Assembly: GCF_014650695.1 (NCBI RefSeq)
Contig: NZ_BMVL01000018.1
Location: 99,105 to 163,104, forward strand
Length of the DNA stretch: 64,000 bases
Source: Streptomyces avidinii
GTDB lineage: Bacteria; Actinomycetota; Actinomycetes; Streptomycetales; Streptomycetaceae
Direction: 5' to 3'
Shown here piece by piece: positions 57,864 to 64,000 of this stretch. Numbering within the stretch: the stretch's first letter is position 1; every line of letters starts with the position of its first letter. The translations under genes were made by a program, and so were the position numbers. Under the pieces are notes generated by a model, which was not told where the DNA came from, ran no database searches, and saw nothing but the letters and a program-made list of their open reading frames with translations.

Positions 57864-58820
57864 CTAGGCCGTGGTCGTCTCGCGGTCCAGCACGGCCGGT
57901 TGGAGCTCGGCCGGCGGGGCCGGCCGGGAGGACTGGGCGATGAAGGCGCCCCCCAGCACCAGGCCGCCGCCGACGATCTGCCAGGTCGAGAGGTGCTCGC
58001 CGAGCAGGATCCAGGCGAACACGGTGGCGACGACCGCCTCCAGGAAGGCCACCACGCCCGCGACCTGGGGCGAGAGCCTGCGGACCGAGACCACACCGGT
58101 CAGATAGGCGAAGACGGTCGCGACCAGCACCACCCAGGCGAGCAGGAACGGCGCGGGCACCGGGGTGGCGCCCACCAGGGCCTGACCGCCCAGCACCTGC
58201 CAGTCCATCTCCCACGGCCGGGCGATCACCGTCATCACCAGGGCGCCGACGAGCATGCCGTACGCGATGACCCCCAGCGGGTCGGGGGCGTCGTCCCCGT
58301 CGGCGCCCTGGTCGGCGAAGACGAAGTAGAAGGCCTGGCAGCAGGCGGCCGCGAGGCCGAACAGCACACCGAGCAGGTCCAGGCTCAGCCCGGCCCAGAT
58401 CTCGACCACGCAGGCCAGGCCGACGACGGCCACGGCCGCGCCCGCGGCGGCGCCGCGCGTCACGGGCTTGCGCTGCACGAAGCGGATGTAGCCGAGCAGC
58501 AGCGCCGGGCCCAGGTACTCCAGGAGCAGGGCCACGCCGACCGGGATCCGGGACAGGGAGGCGAAGTAGAAGGCCTGTACGCCCGCGACGGCGATGAGTC
58601 CGAAGCCGGCGAGCAGGGCGGGCCTGCGCAGGACGAGGTCGCGGTGGCGCCAGGCCAGCGGTGACAGCACGAGCGCTGCTCCGGCCACCCTGAGCCAGAC
58701 CATGTGGAGGGGGTCCAGTCCCGCCTCGATCAGCGGCTTCGCCGCCACTCCGGAACCACCGAACGCGAACGCCGAGACGAGGGCGAGGCCCAGTCCGGCA
58801 TTTCTCCCTGACGCTTGCAT
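57864..58820 (-). CDS. EamA-family (DMT) transporter
   Basis: A 318-residue exporter with two EamA domains (AGLGLALVSAFAFGGSGVAA and VVAFLEAVVATVFAWILLGEHLSTWQIVGGGLVLGG). The RxxxR-type tail ends in PAELQPAVLDRETTTA. CATGAT lies six bases before the ATG, so the mRNA may be leaderless. It forms a tandem with the following EamA gene (57714), only 150 bp away, and both lie beyond the MocR/PPOX pair. The substrate is unknown. Confidence 0.88.
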   Translation of the reverse strand: MQASGRNAGLGLALVSAFAFGGSGVAAKPLIEAGLDPLHMVWLRVAGAALVLSPLAWRHRDLVLRRPALLAGFGLIAVAGVQAFYFASLSRIPVGVALLLEYLGPALLLGYIRFVQRKPVTRGAAAGAAVAVVGLACVVEIWAGLSLDLLGVLFGLAAACCQAFYFVFADQGADGDDAPDPLGVIAYGMLVGALVMTVIARPWEMDWQVLGGQALVGATPVPAPFLLAWVVLVATVFAYLTGVVSVRRLSPQVAGVVAFLEAVVATVFAWILLGEHLSTWQIVGGGLVLGGAFIAQSSRPAPPAELQPAVLDRETTTA

Positions 58821-58992
58821 CCGGCCATCATGACAGGGCCGGTCAGGACCGTCACGGGGGTGACACCTGTTGAGACGGAGTCGAGATCACGCCCCGCCGG
58901 CCGCCACCATTTCTGACAGGTCGTCAGTATTGAATGTTCCGCCCGCCGGGGCTACCTTCCGCCGCACGTACCCGACGAGAAGGGGTGGTCGC

Positions 58993-59421
58993 ATGGCAGA
59001 AGTCACCGCGGAATCACGCATCGAGGCGTCCGCCGCGCAGCTCTGGTCCCAGCTGACGGACTGGGACGCGTACGGGCAGTGGAGCATGACCCACACGAAC
59101 TTCCCCAAGGGCGGACCCGAGACCCTCGCGGTCGGGGCCACCTTCGCGGAGAACATGAAGATGATGGGTTTCCCGGCCGAGGTCCTCTGGACGGTCTCGG
59201 AGCTGGAGGCCGAGCGCCTCTTCGCCATCACCGGCAAGGGGCCGATGGGCGTGGCCGTCCTCACCCGGTACACCCTGATTCCGGACGGCGAGGCCACCAC
59301 GGTCCGGATCGACGGCGAGTTCACCGGGGCCGCCGTCTCCCTGATGGCGGGCAAGCTCAAGGACTCGGCCACCGCCGCGCTCAACGAGTCGCTGCGCAAG
59401 CTGGCCGGCCTGGTCATCTGA
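58993..59421 (+). CDS. SRPBCC/START-like protein
   Basis: A 142-residue START/polyketide-cyclase-like ligand-binding protein. The fold pattern is AEVTAESRIEASAAQLWSQLTDWDAYGQW, then FPAEVLWTVSELEAERLFAITGKGP and a long C-terminal helix (AGKLKDSATAALNESLRKLAGLV). Members bind hydrophobic molecules or act as cyclases; the role here is unknown. The ATG has AGAAGGGG about eight bases upstream. It ends before a perfect bidirectional terminator shared with the convergent PadR gene. Confidence 0.88.
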   Translation: MAEVTAESRIEASAAQLWSQLTDWDAYGQWSMTHTNFPKGGPETLAVGATFAENMKMMGFPAEVLWTVSELEAERLFAITGKGPMGVAVLTRYTLIPDGEATTVRIDGEFTGAAVSLMAGKLKDSATAALNESLRKLAGLVI

Positions 59422-59465
59422 GGCTCCCGCCATCCGGCACGCGGGTCACCCGCGCCGCACGCGAG

Positions 59466-59500
59466 GACGCGCCCCGCGAAAGGAACTCGCGGGGCGCGTC
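59466..59500. terminator. Perfect 14-bp stem, bidirectional terminator
   Basis: GACGCGCCCCGCGA (59466-59479) and TCGCGGGGCGCGTC (59487-59500) are exact complements with a 7-nt loop AAGGAAC. The hairpin is between the convergent SRPBCC and PadR genes, 44 and 24 bp from their stops. Confidence 0.85.
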
Positions 59501-59523
59501 GCCGTGTGCCGGGCCGGCCGGGC

Positions 59524-60144
59524 TCAGTGCTCGTCGGCGAGGATCAGGTAGAGCTTCTTGCGGGCGTCATTGATGACCCCGAGCGCCTTCTCCCGCTGCT
59601 CGGGCGTGCCGGTCTTGAAGACCTGACCGAAGGCTTCCATCAGACCGACACCGGCCGTCCGGACCTCCTGCATCGCCTCGAAGTCGAAGCCGCGCCCGGC
59701 ATCCGCCCAGGGGGCGTCCGGACCCGACTCGGCCTCGGTGCGGCCGGCGTCGGTGAGCGTGAACAGCTTCTTGCCGCCCTCGCTCGCGCTGGTGATGAGC
59801 CCCTCGTCCTCGAGCAGCTGCAGGGTCGGGTACACCGACCCCGGGCTGGGCTTCCAGGCCCCGCCGCTGCGCTCGCCGATCTCCTGGATCATCTCGTAGC
59901 CGTGCATCGGCCGGTCGGCGAGCAGCGCCAGGATCGAGGCGCGCACATCGCCGCGCCGGGCCCGGCCCCGCGGTCCCCCGCGTCCGCCGCGGCCACCGAA
60001 GGGGCCTCCGCCGAAGGGCGGCCCGAACGGGCCGAAGGCGGCGCGCCGCCCCTTGAATCCCTCCCGACGATCGGGCCCGCAGTGGTCGTGGCCCCGTCCG
60101 TGGTCATGTCCGTGGTCGTGTCCGTGCTGTCCGTGTGAACGCAT
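59524..60144 (-). CDS. PadR-family regulator with His-rich N-terminus
   Basis: A 206-residue regulator. The N-terminal 25 residues are MRSHGQHGHDHGHDHGRGHD followed by HCG, a metal-ion-like His/Cys cluster. A Gly/Arg/Phe-rich disordered linker (30-65) follows, then the PadR winged helix (about 66-150, RASILALLADRPMHGYEMIQEI and PSPGSVYPTLQLLEDEGLI) and a C-terminal dimerisation helix. PadR proteins are repressors, often of efflux or detoxification genes. AAAGGAG is seven bases before the ATG. Its own promoter carries two palindromes. Confidence 0.9.
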   Translation of the reverse strand: MRSHGQHGHDHGHDHGRGHDHCGPDRREGFKGRRAAFGPFGPPFGGGPFGGRGGRGGPRGRARRGDVRASILALLADRPMHGYEMIQEIGERSGGAWKPSPGSVYPTLQLLEDEGLITSASEGGKKLFTLTDAGRTEAESGPDAPWADAGRGFDFEAMQEVRTAGVGLMEAFGQVFKTGTPEQREKALGVINDARKKLYLILADEH

Positions 60145-60176
60145 GACTGCGCTCCTTTCGTCACGTTGTGGTTACT

Positions 60177-60237
60177 TCATCGGTTCTCCGATGACTCCAC
60201 TATCGGCGACGGCTCGCGACCTGTCAACGATATATCG
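60177..60237. promoter_or_regulatory. PadR promoter and two palindromic operators
   Basis: On the minus strand -35 TTGACA (60222-60227) and -10 GATAGT (60199-60204) are exactly 17 bp apart, a near-consensus promoter. TCATCGGTTCTCCGATGA (60177-60194) is a perfect palindrome around the start site, and CGATATATCG (60228-60237) is a second perfect palindrome at the -35. Autorepression by PadR is very likely. Confidence 0.75.
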
Positions 60238-60334
60238 GAATGCATCATCGACAGTCGAGTGGCCTACGCTCACCCCTCCCCCATCCGACTGCCGGAACAC
60301 CCACCCGACCGGGCCAGTCATCCCGGATTGGCCT

Positions 60335-60364
60335 TTGTCGATGATCAAGAAATCGCCCTACGGT
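60335..60364 (+). promoter_or_regulatory. Leaderless promoter of the PhzF gene
   Basis: -35 TTGTCG (60335-60340) and -10 TACGGT (60359-60364) are 18 bp apart. The -10 ends six bases before the ATG at 60371. Confidence 0.55.
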
Positions 60365-60370
60365 CGTGCC

Positions 60371-61213
60371 ATGCGCATCCGAATCGTCGACGCCTTCACC
60401 GACCGCCCGTTCCAAGGGAACCCCGCCGCAGTCCTGCTGCTCGACGCCGCGTTCCCGCCGGACGCCTGGCTCCAGCAGGTCGCCTGCGAGATGAACCTCT
60501 CCGAGACCGCCTTCGCCCATCCCCTGCCGCCCGGCGGGGACGCCGACTGGGCGCTGCGCTGGTTCACCCCGGCCGCCGAGGTCGACATGTGCGGGCACGC
60601 CACCCTGGCCACCGCGCACGTACTGGCCACCTGCGGGCTCGCCACCGGACTCATCCGCTTCTCCGCGCGCTGTGGCATCCTCACCGCCGAGACGGCCGAG
60701 GACGGCACGATCACCATGGACTTCCCGACGTCCTCACTGACCCCGGTACCGGCGCCGGCCTCCGTGGACCACGCCCTCGGCGGACCCCCGATCCTCTCCG
60801 TGCACGACACCGCCGACCACATCGGCGACCTCGTCGTCGAGCTCGCCGACGAGAAGACCGTCCGCGAGCTGGAGCCGGACCACGCCGCCCTGCGCGCCTT
60901 CGCGAGGCGAGGGGTGATCGTCACCGCGCCGGCCGAGGACCCCTCGCTCGGGTACGACTTCGTCTCCCGCGGCTTCTTCCCGGCCTTCGGGATCGACGAG
61001 GACCCGGTCACCGGCAGCGCCCACACCGCGCTCGCCCCGTTCTGGGCGGAGCGCCTGGGCCGCACCGACCTGACCGGCCTCCAGGGCGGCGCGCGCCGCG
61101 GTCTCGTACGGGTGACCCTGGCGGGCGACCGCACCCTGCTGACGGGCCGGGCCGTCACCGTGGTCGACGGTGAGCTCCTCGCAGCACCGCCCACGGCCGC
61201 CCCCGGGCAGTGA
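60371..61213 (+). CDS. PhzF-family isomerase-like protein
   Basis: A 280-residue protein with the diaminopimelate-epimerase fold, in two similar lobes. RIVDAFTDRPFQGNPAAVLLL and the catalytic Glu in MNLSETAFA (about residue 47) match PhzF, and GIDEDPVTGSAHTALAPFW is the second signature. PhzF itself isomerises a phenazine precursor; most bacterial homologues are unlinked to phenazine genes, as here, and have unknown substrates. Translation is probably leaderless. It diverges from PadR, which might also control it. Confidence 0.9.
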   Translation: MRIRIVDAFTDRPFQGNPAAVLLLDAAFPPDAWLQQVACEMNLSETAFAHPLPPGGDADWALRWFTPAAEVDMCGHATLATAHVLATCGLATGLIRFSARCGILTAETAEDGTITMDFPTSSLTPVPAPASVDHALGGPPILSVHDTADHIGDLVVELADEKTVRELEPDHAALRAFARRGVIVTAPAEDPSLGYDFVSRGFFPAFGIDEDPVTGSAHTALAPFWAERLGRTDLTGLQGGARRGLVRVTLAGDRTLLTGRAVTVVDGELLAAPPTAAPGQ

Positions 61214-61246
61214 GCGCGGAAGCCGGACCGACGACGTCGCGCCCGG

Positions 61247-61933
61247 TCAGCCCGCGTCCGGGCCCGGGTCCGCGCGTTCGTCCTCATCGTGTCGCCGCTG
61301 CCGCTCCGTCGCCGCCCACGCGGCCGAGTCGATCCGCGAGGTGTGCCCCGCCGCCGGTTCGGACACGTCCAGGTAGACCGCCCACGCCCACAGGCCGACC
61401 GTCAGCACGAGGAAGCTGAACGTCAGTCCGAGCAGGGCCTCGACGTCATCGGGCCGGTCCGTCTCGTCCTCCGCCCCGAAGAACTCGGGAGGACCGCCGA
61501 CGAGGATGCTCACCCACCACGCGAAGGCCGCGTTGAAGGCGAGGAAGGAGATCCAGTACAGAACGCGTACGACCTTGGCCGGGCGACCGCGGAGCGGGCG
61601 CAGCAGGAGCAGGCGCCGCAGCGTCCCCGGCCGCCCCTCGCCCCGTGCGGCCGCCTCCGCCTCGTAGCTGCGTACCGACGCGTAGCACTCGTCCAGCCAG
61701 CGTCCCGGCTCCGGATCGGGGGCGACGTCGGTCGGTGCCAGCTTCTTGGCCTCGATCCAGCCGGTGACGAACTGGACCTCCATCTGGGCCCTCTCCAGCC
61801 GCCGGCGGAAGTGATGGTCGGCACTCCGCTTCTCGCGGCGGTCCTTGACGAGGAGGGTGGCCCCGCCCACCAGGCCGGAGACCACGGGCACGAGCAGCGG
61901 CGCGAAGGACACCAGCGACTCCGCACCAGCCAC
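61247..61933 (-). CDS. Membrane protein with three hydrophobic segments
   Basis: A 228-residue protein of no family I recognise. A first membrane segment at the N-terminus (VSFAPLLVPVVSGLVGGATLLV) precedes a charged, helical cytoplasmic region (about 30-110, many Arg/Glu). Two more segments follow (YWISFLAFNAAFAWWVSILVGG and LTFSFLVLTVGLWAWAVYLD). The GTG at 61933 has GGAGG eight bases upstream. It lies downstream of the CPBP gene, 107 bp apart, on the same strand. Function unknown. Confidence 0.75.
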   Translation of the reverse strand: MAGAESLVSFAPLLVPVVSGLVGGATLLVKDRREKRSADHHFRRRLERAQMEVQFVTGWIEAKKLAPTDVAPDPEPGRWLDECYASVRSYEAEAAARGEGRPGTLRRLLLLRPLRGRPAKVVRVLYWISFLAFNAAFAWWVSILVGGPPEFFGAEDETDRPDDVEALLGLTFSFLVLTVGLWAWAVYLDVSEPAAGHTSRIDSAAWAATERQRRHDEDERADPGPDAG

Positions 61934-62040
61934 CCTGAACGCCTCCTCGCCCGATCCCGACGAAGCCTTCCCTCCAGCGTCGCACCACCCGTGGCGGCCG
62001 CCACCGCTCCGCGCGCCCGATCGGGTGACCCCGCGCCGGA

Positions 62041-62880
62041 TCACGGCGTGGGCAGCCAGCCCACCTTGCCCGCGAGCAGGGCGTACCCGCCGAAGGCCAC
62101 GATGTCGAGCAGCGCGTGCGCGGCGACGAGCGGTCCCACCCGGCCCCAGCGCCGGTAGGCGAGGACGAAGACGACACCCATCACCATGTTGCCGATGAAG
62201 CCGCCGATCCCCTGGTACAGGTGGTACGAGCCGCGCAGCACCGAGCTGGCCAGCAGGGCGGACGTCGGCGACCAGCCCAGCCGGCCGAGCCGGCGCAGCA
62301 GGTAGGCCAGCACGATGACCTCCTCCACCACGGCGTTCTGCAGCGCGGAGAGGATCAGTACGGGGAACTTCCACCACACGTCGGGCAGCGCCTCCGGCAC
62401 CACCGTGAGGTTGAATCCGGCGGCGCGTGCCCCCAGGTAGAAGGCCAGCCCTGCGCTGCCGATCCCGGCCGCGACGAGAGCGCCCCGGCCCAGGTCCCAC
62501 CAGGGCCGGGTGCGGTCGAAGCCCAGCACCCGCAGCCCGGGGGCCCCCTCGCGGGTCAGCAGGTGCGCCACCAGGAGTACGGGCACCAGGGCGCTCGCGA
62601 TGCCGAACAGCTGCCAGGCCAGGTCCAGCCAGGGCCGACCCGGCGCGTACGAGCCGTTGAGCGTGGCCGCCTGGTCCTTGAGGCCGCCCGGCTTGGTGAG
62701 CGAGCCGAGGAAGCTGATCAGCGCCGAGACCCCGCTCGCCCCCAGCGACAGGGCGAGGACGAGCAGCGTCTCGGTGCGCAGGAGACCCCGCCGCCCGTCC
62801 TCGCTCAGCCCCACGAACACCGGCTCCGGCTCCGCCCGCACGCCCGACTCCGTCCTGCCATCCCATTGCGACCACCCCAT
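62041..62880 (-). CDS. CPBP-family intramembrane metalloprotease-like protein
   Basis: A 279-residue Abi/CPBP (CAAX-protease-like) membrane protein with about seven helices. The active-site motifs are VVEEVIVLAYLLRRL, RGSYHLYQGIGGFIGN and HALLDIVAFGG, giving Glu, Glu, His and His/Asp positions. Such proteins may cleave prenylated or peptide substrates and are linked to bacteriocin immunity. The ATG at 62880 has GAGGGGG upstream. It is followed on the same strand by the unknown membrane gene. Confidence 0.9.
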   Translation of the reverse strand: MGWSQWDGRTESGVRAEPEPVFVGLSEDGRRGLLRTETLLVLALSLGASGVSALISFLGSLTKPGGLKDQAATLNGSYAPGRPWLDLAWQLFGIASALVPVLLVAHLLTREGAPGLRVLGFDRTRPWWDLGRGALVAAGIGSAGLAFYLGARAAGFNLTVVPEALPDVWWKFPVLILSALQNAVVEEVIVLAYLLRRLGRLGWSPTSALLASSVLRGSYHLYQGIGGFIGNMVMGVVFVLAYRRWGRVGPLVAAHALLDIVAFGGYALLAGKVGWLPTP

Positions 62881-62973
62881 ACTGCCCCCTCGGGGGACCG
62901 GGGGGATCACTGCGGGGTCGTCAGCGGGACGGCCGGTCGTCGCCGGGCACGCGGCGGACAGGTCCGGAGCGGA

Positions 62974-64000
62974 TCAGCGAACGACGGGCACCGAGGCGGC
63001 CACCTCCTCCGTCAGCCCGACCGGCCAGGTGTGCACGGGATCGCCCTTGTGCATGAGCTCGGTGTACCTGCGGGTCGTCGCGGCCAGCGCCTCGTCCCGC
63101 TCCAGCCCGCCCGCGAGTGCCCGGTGGTAGGTGTCCACCTGCCAGGTCGCCCCGTTCACCCGGCGCCGGCAGCGCTCCTCGATGATGCCGAGGTAGTGGT
63201 CCCGGTCCGCGGGCTCGATGCCCCAGGCGTCCAGCCCGGCCGCCGCCATCGGCAGCAGCTCGTCCAGGACCAGCCGCACGGCGGGCACGCTGGCCAGCCC
63301 CCCGGCCCGGCCCCGGCGCGGCCACCGCAGCCGCGCGTCGATCCCGTACCGGCAGGCGGCGTCGAAGTTCGCCTCCGCCTCGGCGAAGGGCAGCCGGGTC
63401 CACACCGGGCGCGGTTCGTCCGCGAGGGTGCGCACCAGCCCGTAGTAGAAGGCGGCATTGGCGACGACGTCGGCGACCGTGGGCCCGGCCGGCAGCACCC
63501 GGTTCTCCACCCGCAGGTGCGGCACCCCGTCGGCGACCCCGTAGACGGGCCGGTTCCAGCGGTAGACGGTGCCGTTGTGGAGGACCAGCTCCTGCAGCCG
63601 CGGGACCCCGCCCTCGGCGAGCACCCGCAGCGGCTCCTCCTCGTCGCATATCGGCAACAGGGCGGGGAAGTACCGGACGTTCTCGGCGAAGAGCTCGTAG
63701 GCCGAGTCCACCCACCGCTCCCCGAACCAGGTGCGCGGCCGCACTCCCTGCGCCTGGAGCTCGGGCGGCCGGGTGTCGGTGGCCTGCGTGAACAGCGGGG
63801 GTCGCGACTCCCGCCACAGCTCACGCCCGAACAGGAAGGGCGAGTTGGCGCCGACGGCTATCTGTGCGGCGGCCACCACCTGCGCCGCGTTCCACACCGC
63901 CGAGAAGCGGGCCGGGGTCACCTGCAGATGGAGTTGTACGGAGGTGCAGGCGGCCTCCGGAACGATCGACCCGGAGTTCCAGATGAGCCGTTCGACGCCG
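62974..64000 (-). CDS. Glutamate-cysteine ligase family protein (N-terminus outside the window)
   Basis: The C-terminal 342 codons of a glutamate-cysteine ligase-family protein; the start is to the right of 64000. The visible part begins VERLIWNSGSIVPEAACTSV and continues LQVTPARF...VGANSPFLFGRELWRESRPPLF, DTRPPELQAQGVRPRTWFGERWV and VLHNGTVYRWNRPVYG, with catalytic-region HLRVENRVLPAGPTVADVVANAAFYYG. The enzyme family makes gamma-glutamyl-cysteine or related peptides. In Streptomyces, which uses mycothiol and ergothioneine, a role in ergothioneine-type or other gamma-glutamyl metabolism is more likely than glutathione synthesis. That is inference. Confidence 0.85.
   Translation of the reverse strand, partial: GVERLIWNSGSIVPEAACTSVQLHLQVTPARFSAVWNAAQVVAAAQIAVGANSPFLFGRELWRESRPPLFTQATDTRPPELQAQGVRPRTWFGERWVDSAYELFAENVRYFPALLPICDEEEPLRVLAEGGVPRLQELVLHNGTVYRWNRPVYGVADGVPHLRVENRVLPAGPTVADVVANAAFYYGLVRTLADEPRPVWTRLPFAEAEANFDAACRYGIDARLRWPRRGRAGGLASVPAVRLVLDELLPMAAAGLDAWGIEPADRDHYLGIIEERCRRRVNGATWQVDTYHRALAGGLERDEALAATTRRYTELMHKGDPVHTWPVGLTEEVAASVPVVR

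Noticed and set aside
60371..61213. Phenazine biosynthesis locus
   Set aside because: Only a PhzF-family protein is present. Most such proteins are unrelated to phenazine production, and no other phz genes are seen.
1..64000. CRISPR arrays, prophage genes, insertion sequences, tRNA or rRNA genes, large biosynthetic cluster
   Set aside because: No repeat-spacer pattern, integrase, transposase, tail or terminase motifs, or tRNA cloverleaf sequences were seen on reading both strands. Absence of tRNA was not confirmed by a dedicated search.

Overview
This is a high-GC actinobacterial chromosome segment, almost certainly from Streptomyces or a close relative. The evidence is strongly GC-biased third codon positions, frequent GTG and TTG starts, many stop-start overlaps, many probably leaderless genes, and family content typical of streptomycetes: a divergent second-type EF-Tu resembling tuf3, a MocR regulator, an ACT-GNAT fusion, and a HipA-like kinase paired with DUF3037. 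About 68 protein genes are supported. I saw no rRNA, tRNA, CRISPR array, prophage, insertion sequence or large biosynthetic cluster, so this looks like ordinary chromosome rather than an island.

Layout. 1-6.4 kb: end of a GNAT gene, two CNNM/HlyC-type membrane proteins, an SGNH hydrolase, purB, a G:T-mismatch DNA glycosylase and a two-domain VOC protein. 6.5-7.6 kb: a small unknown gene and the fused wreck of a two-component system. 7.6-16.8 kb: a ROK regulator and a GntR/UTRA regulator separated by a perfect 27-bp inverted repeat, an alpha/beta hydrolase, a PhoD phosphatase, a membrane-anchored ACT-GNAT protein, a DUF885 metallopeptidase-like protein and a rhodanese. 16.9-23.7 kb: an Lrp regulator, the sbcDC nuclease operon, YigZ, a zinc-ribbon miniprotein, a CoA-binding protein and an XRE-cupin regulator. 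23.8-32 kb: an EamA exporter, two hexapeptide-repeat proteins, an ankyrin-DedA pair whose junction is tandemly triplicated, a GH3 glycosidase, two linked unknown genes and a thioesterase. 32-44 kb: an anchored protein, an MFS transporter, a spermidine-synthase-like protein, a patatin, the EF-Tu paralogue, AlkD, TVP38, UppP, a 58-residue protein, an NTF2-like protein, Lnt, a Gfo/Idh oxidoreductase and a DinB protein. 44-53 kb: a lipoprotein, a repeat-type protein, ung, an orphan peptide-binding lipoprotein, two SDRs, DUF3037/HipA, a catalytically altered isochorismatase-like protein, a PPOX protein and a LysR regulator. 53-64 kb: three EamA transporters, a MocR/PPOX divergent pair, an SRPBCC protein, a His-rich PadR regulator, PhzF, two membrane proteins and a glutamate-cysteine ligase family gene cut by the window end.

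How parts fit. DNA maintenance recurs (mug, sbcCD, alkD, ung). Envelope functions recur too (uppP, lnt, DedA, TVP38, CNNM). Each of three EamA exporters sits beside, and usually diverges from, a different regulator class (XRE-cupin, LysR, MocR region). Several regulators have clear palindromes in their own promoters (GntR, XRE, MocR, PadR), which predicts autoregulation. About nineteen genes have a TANNNT-like hexamer 6-8 nt before the start codon and no ribosome-binding site, pointing to widespread leaderless initiation.
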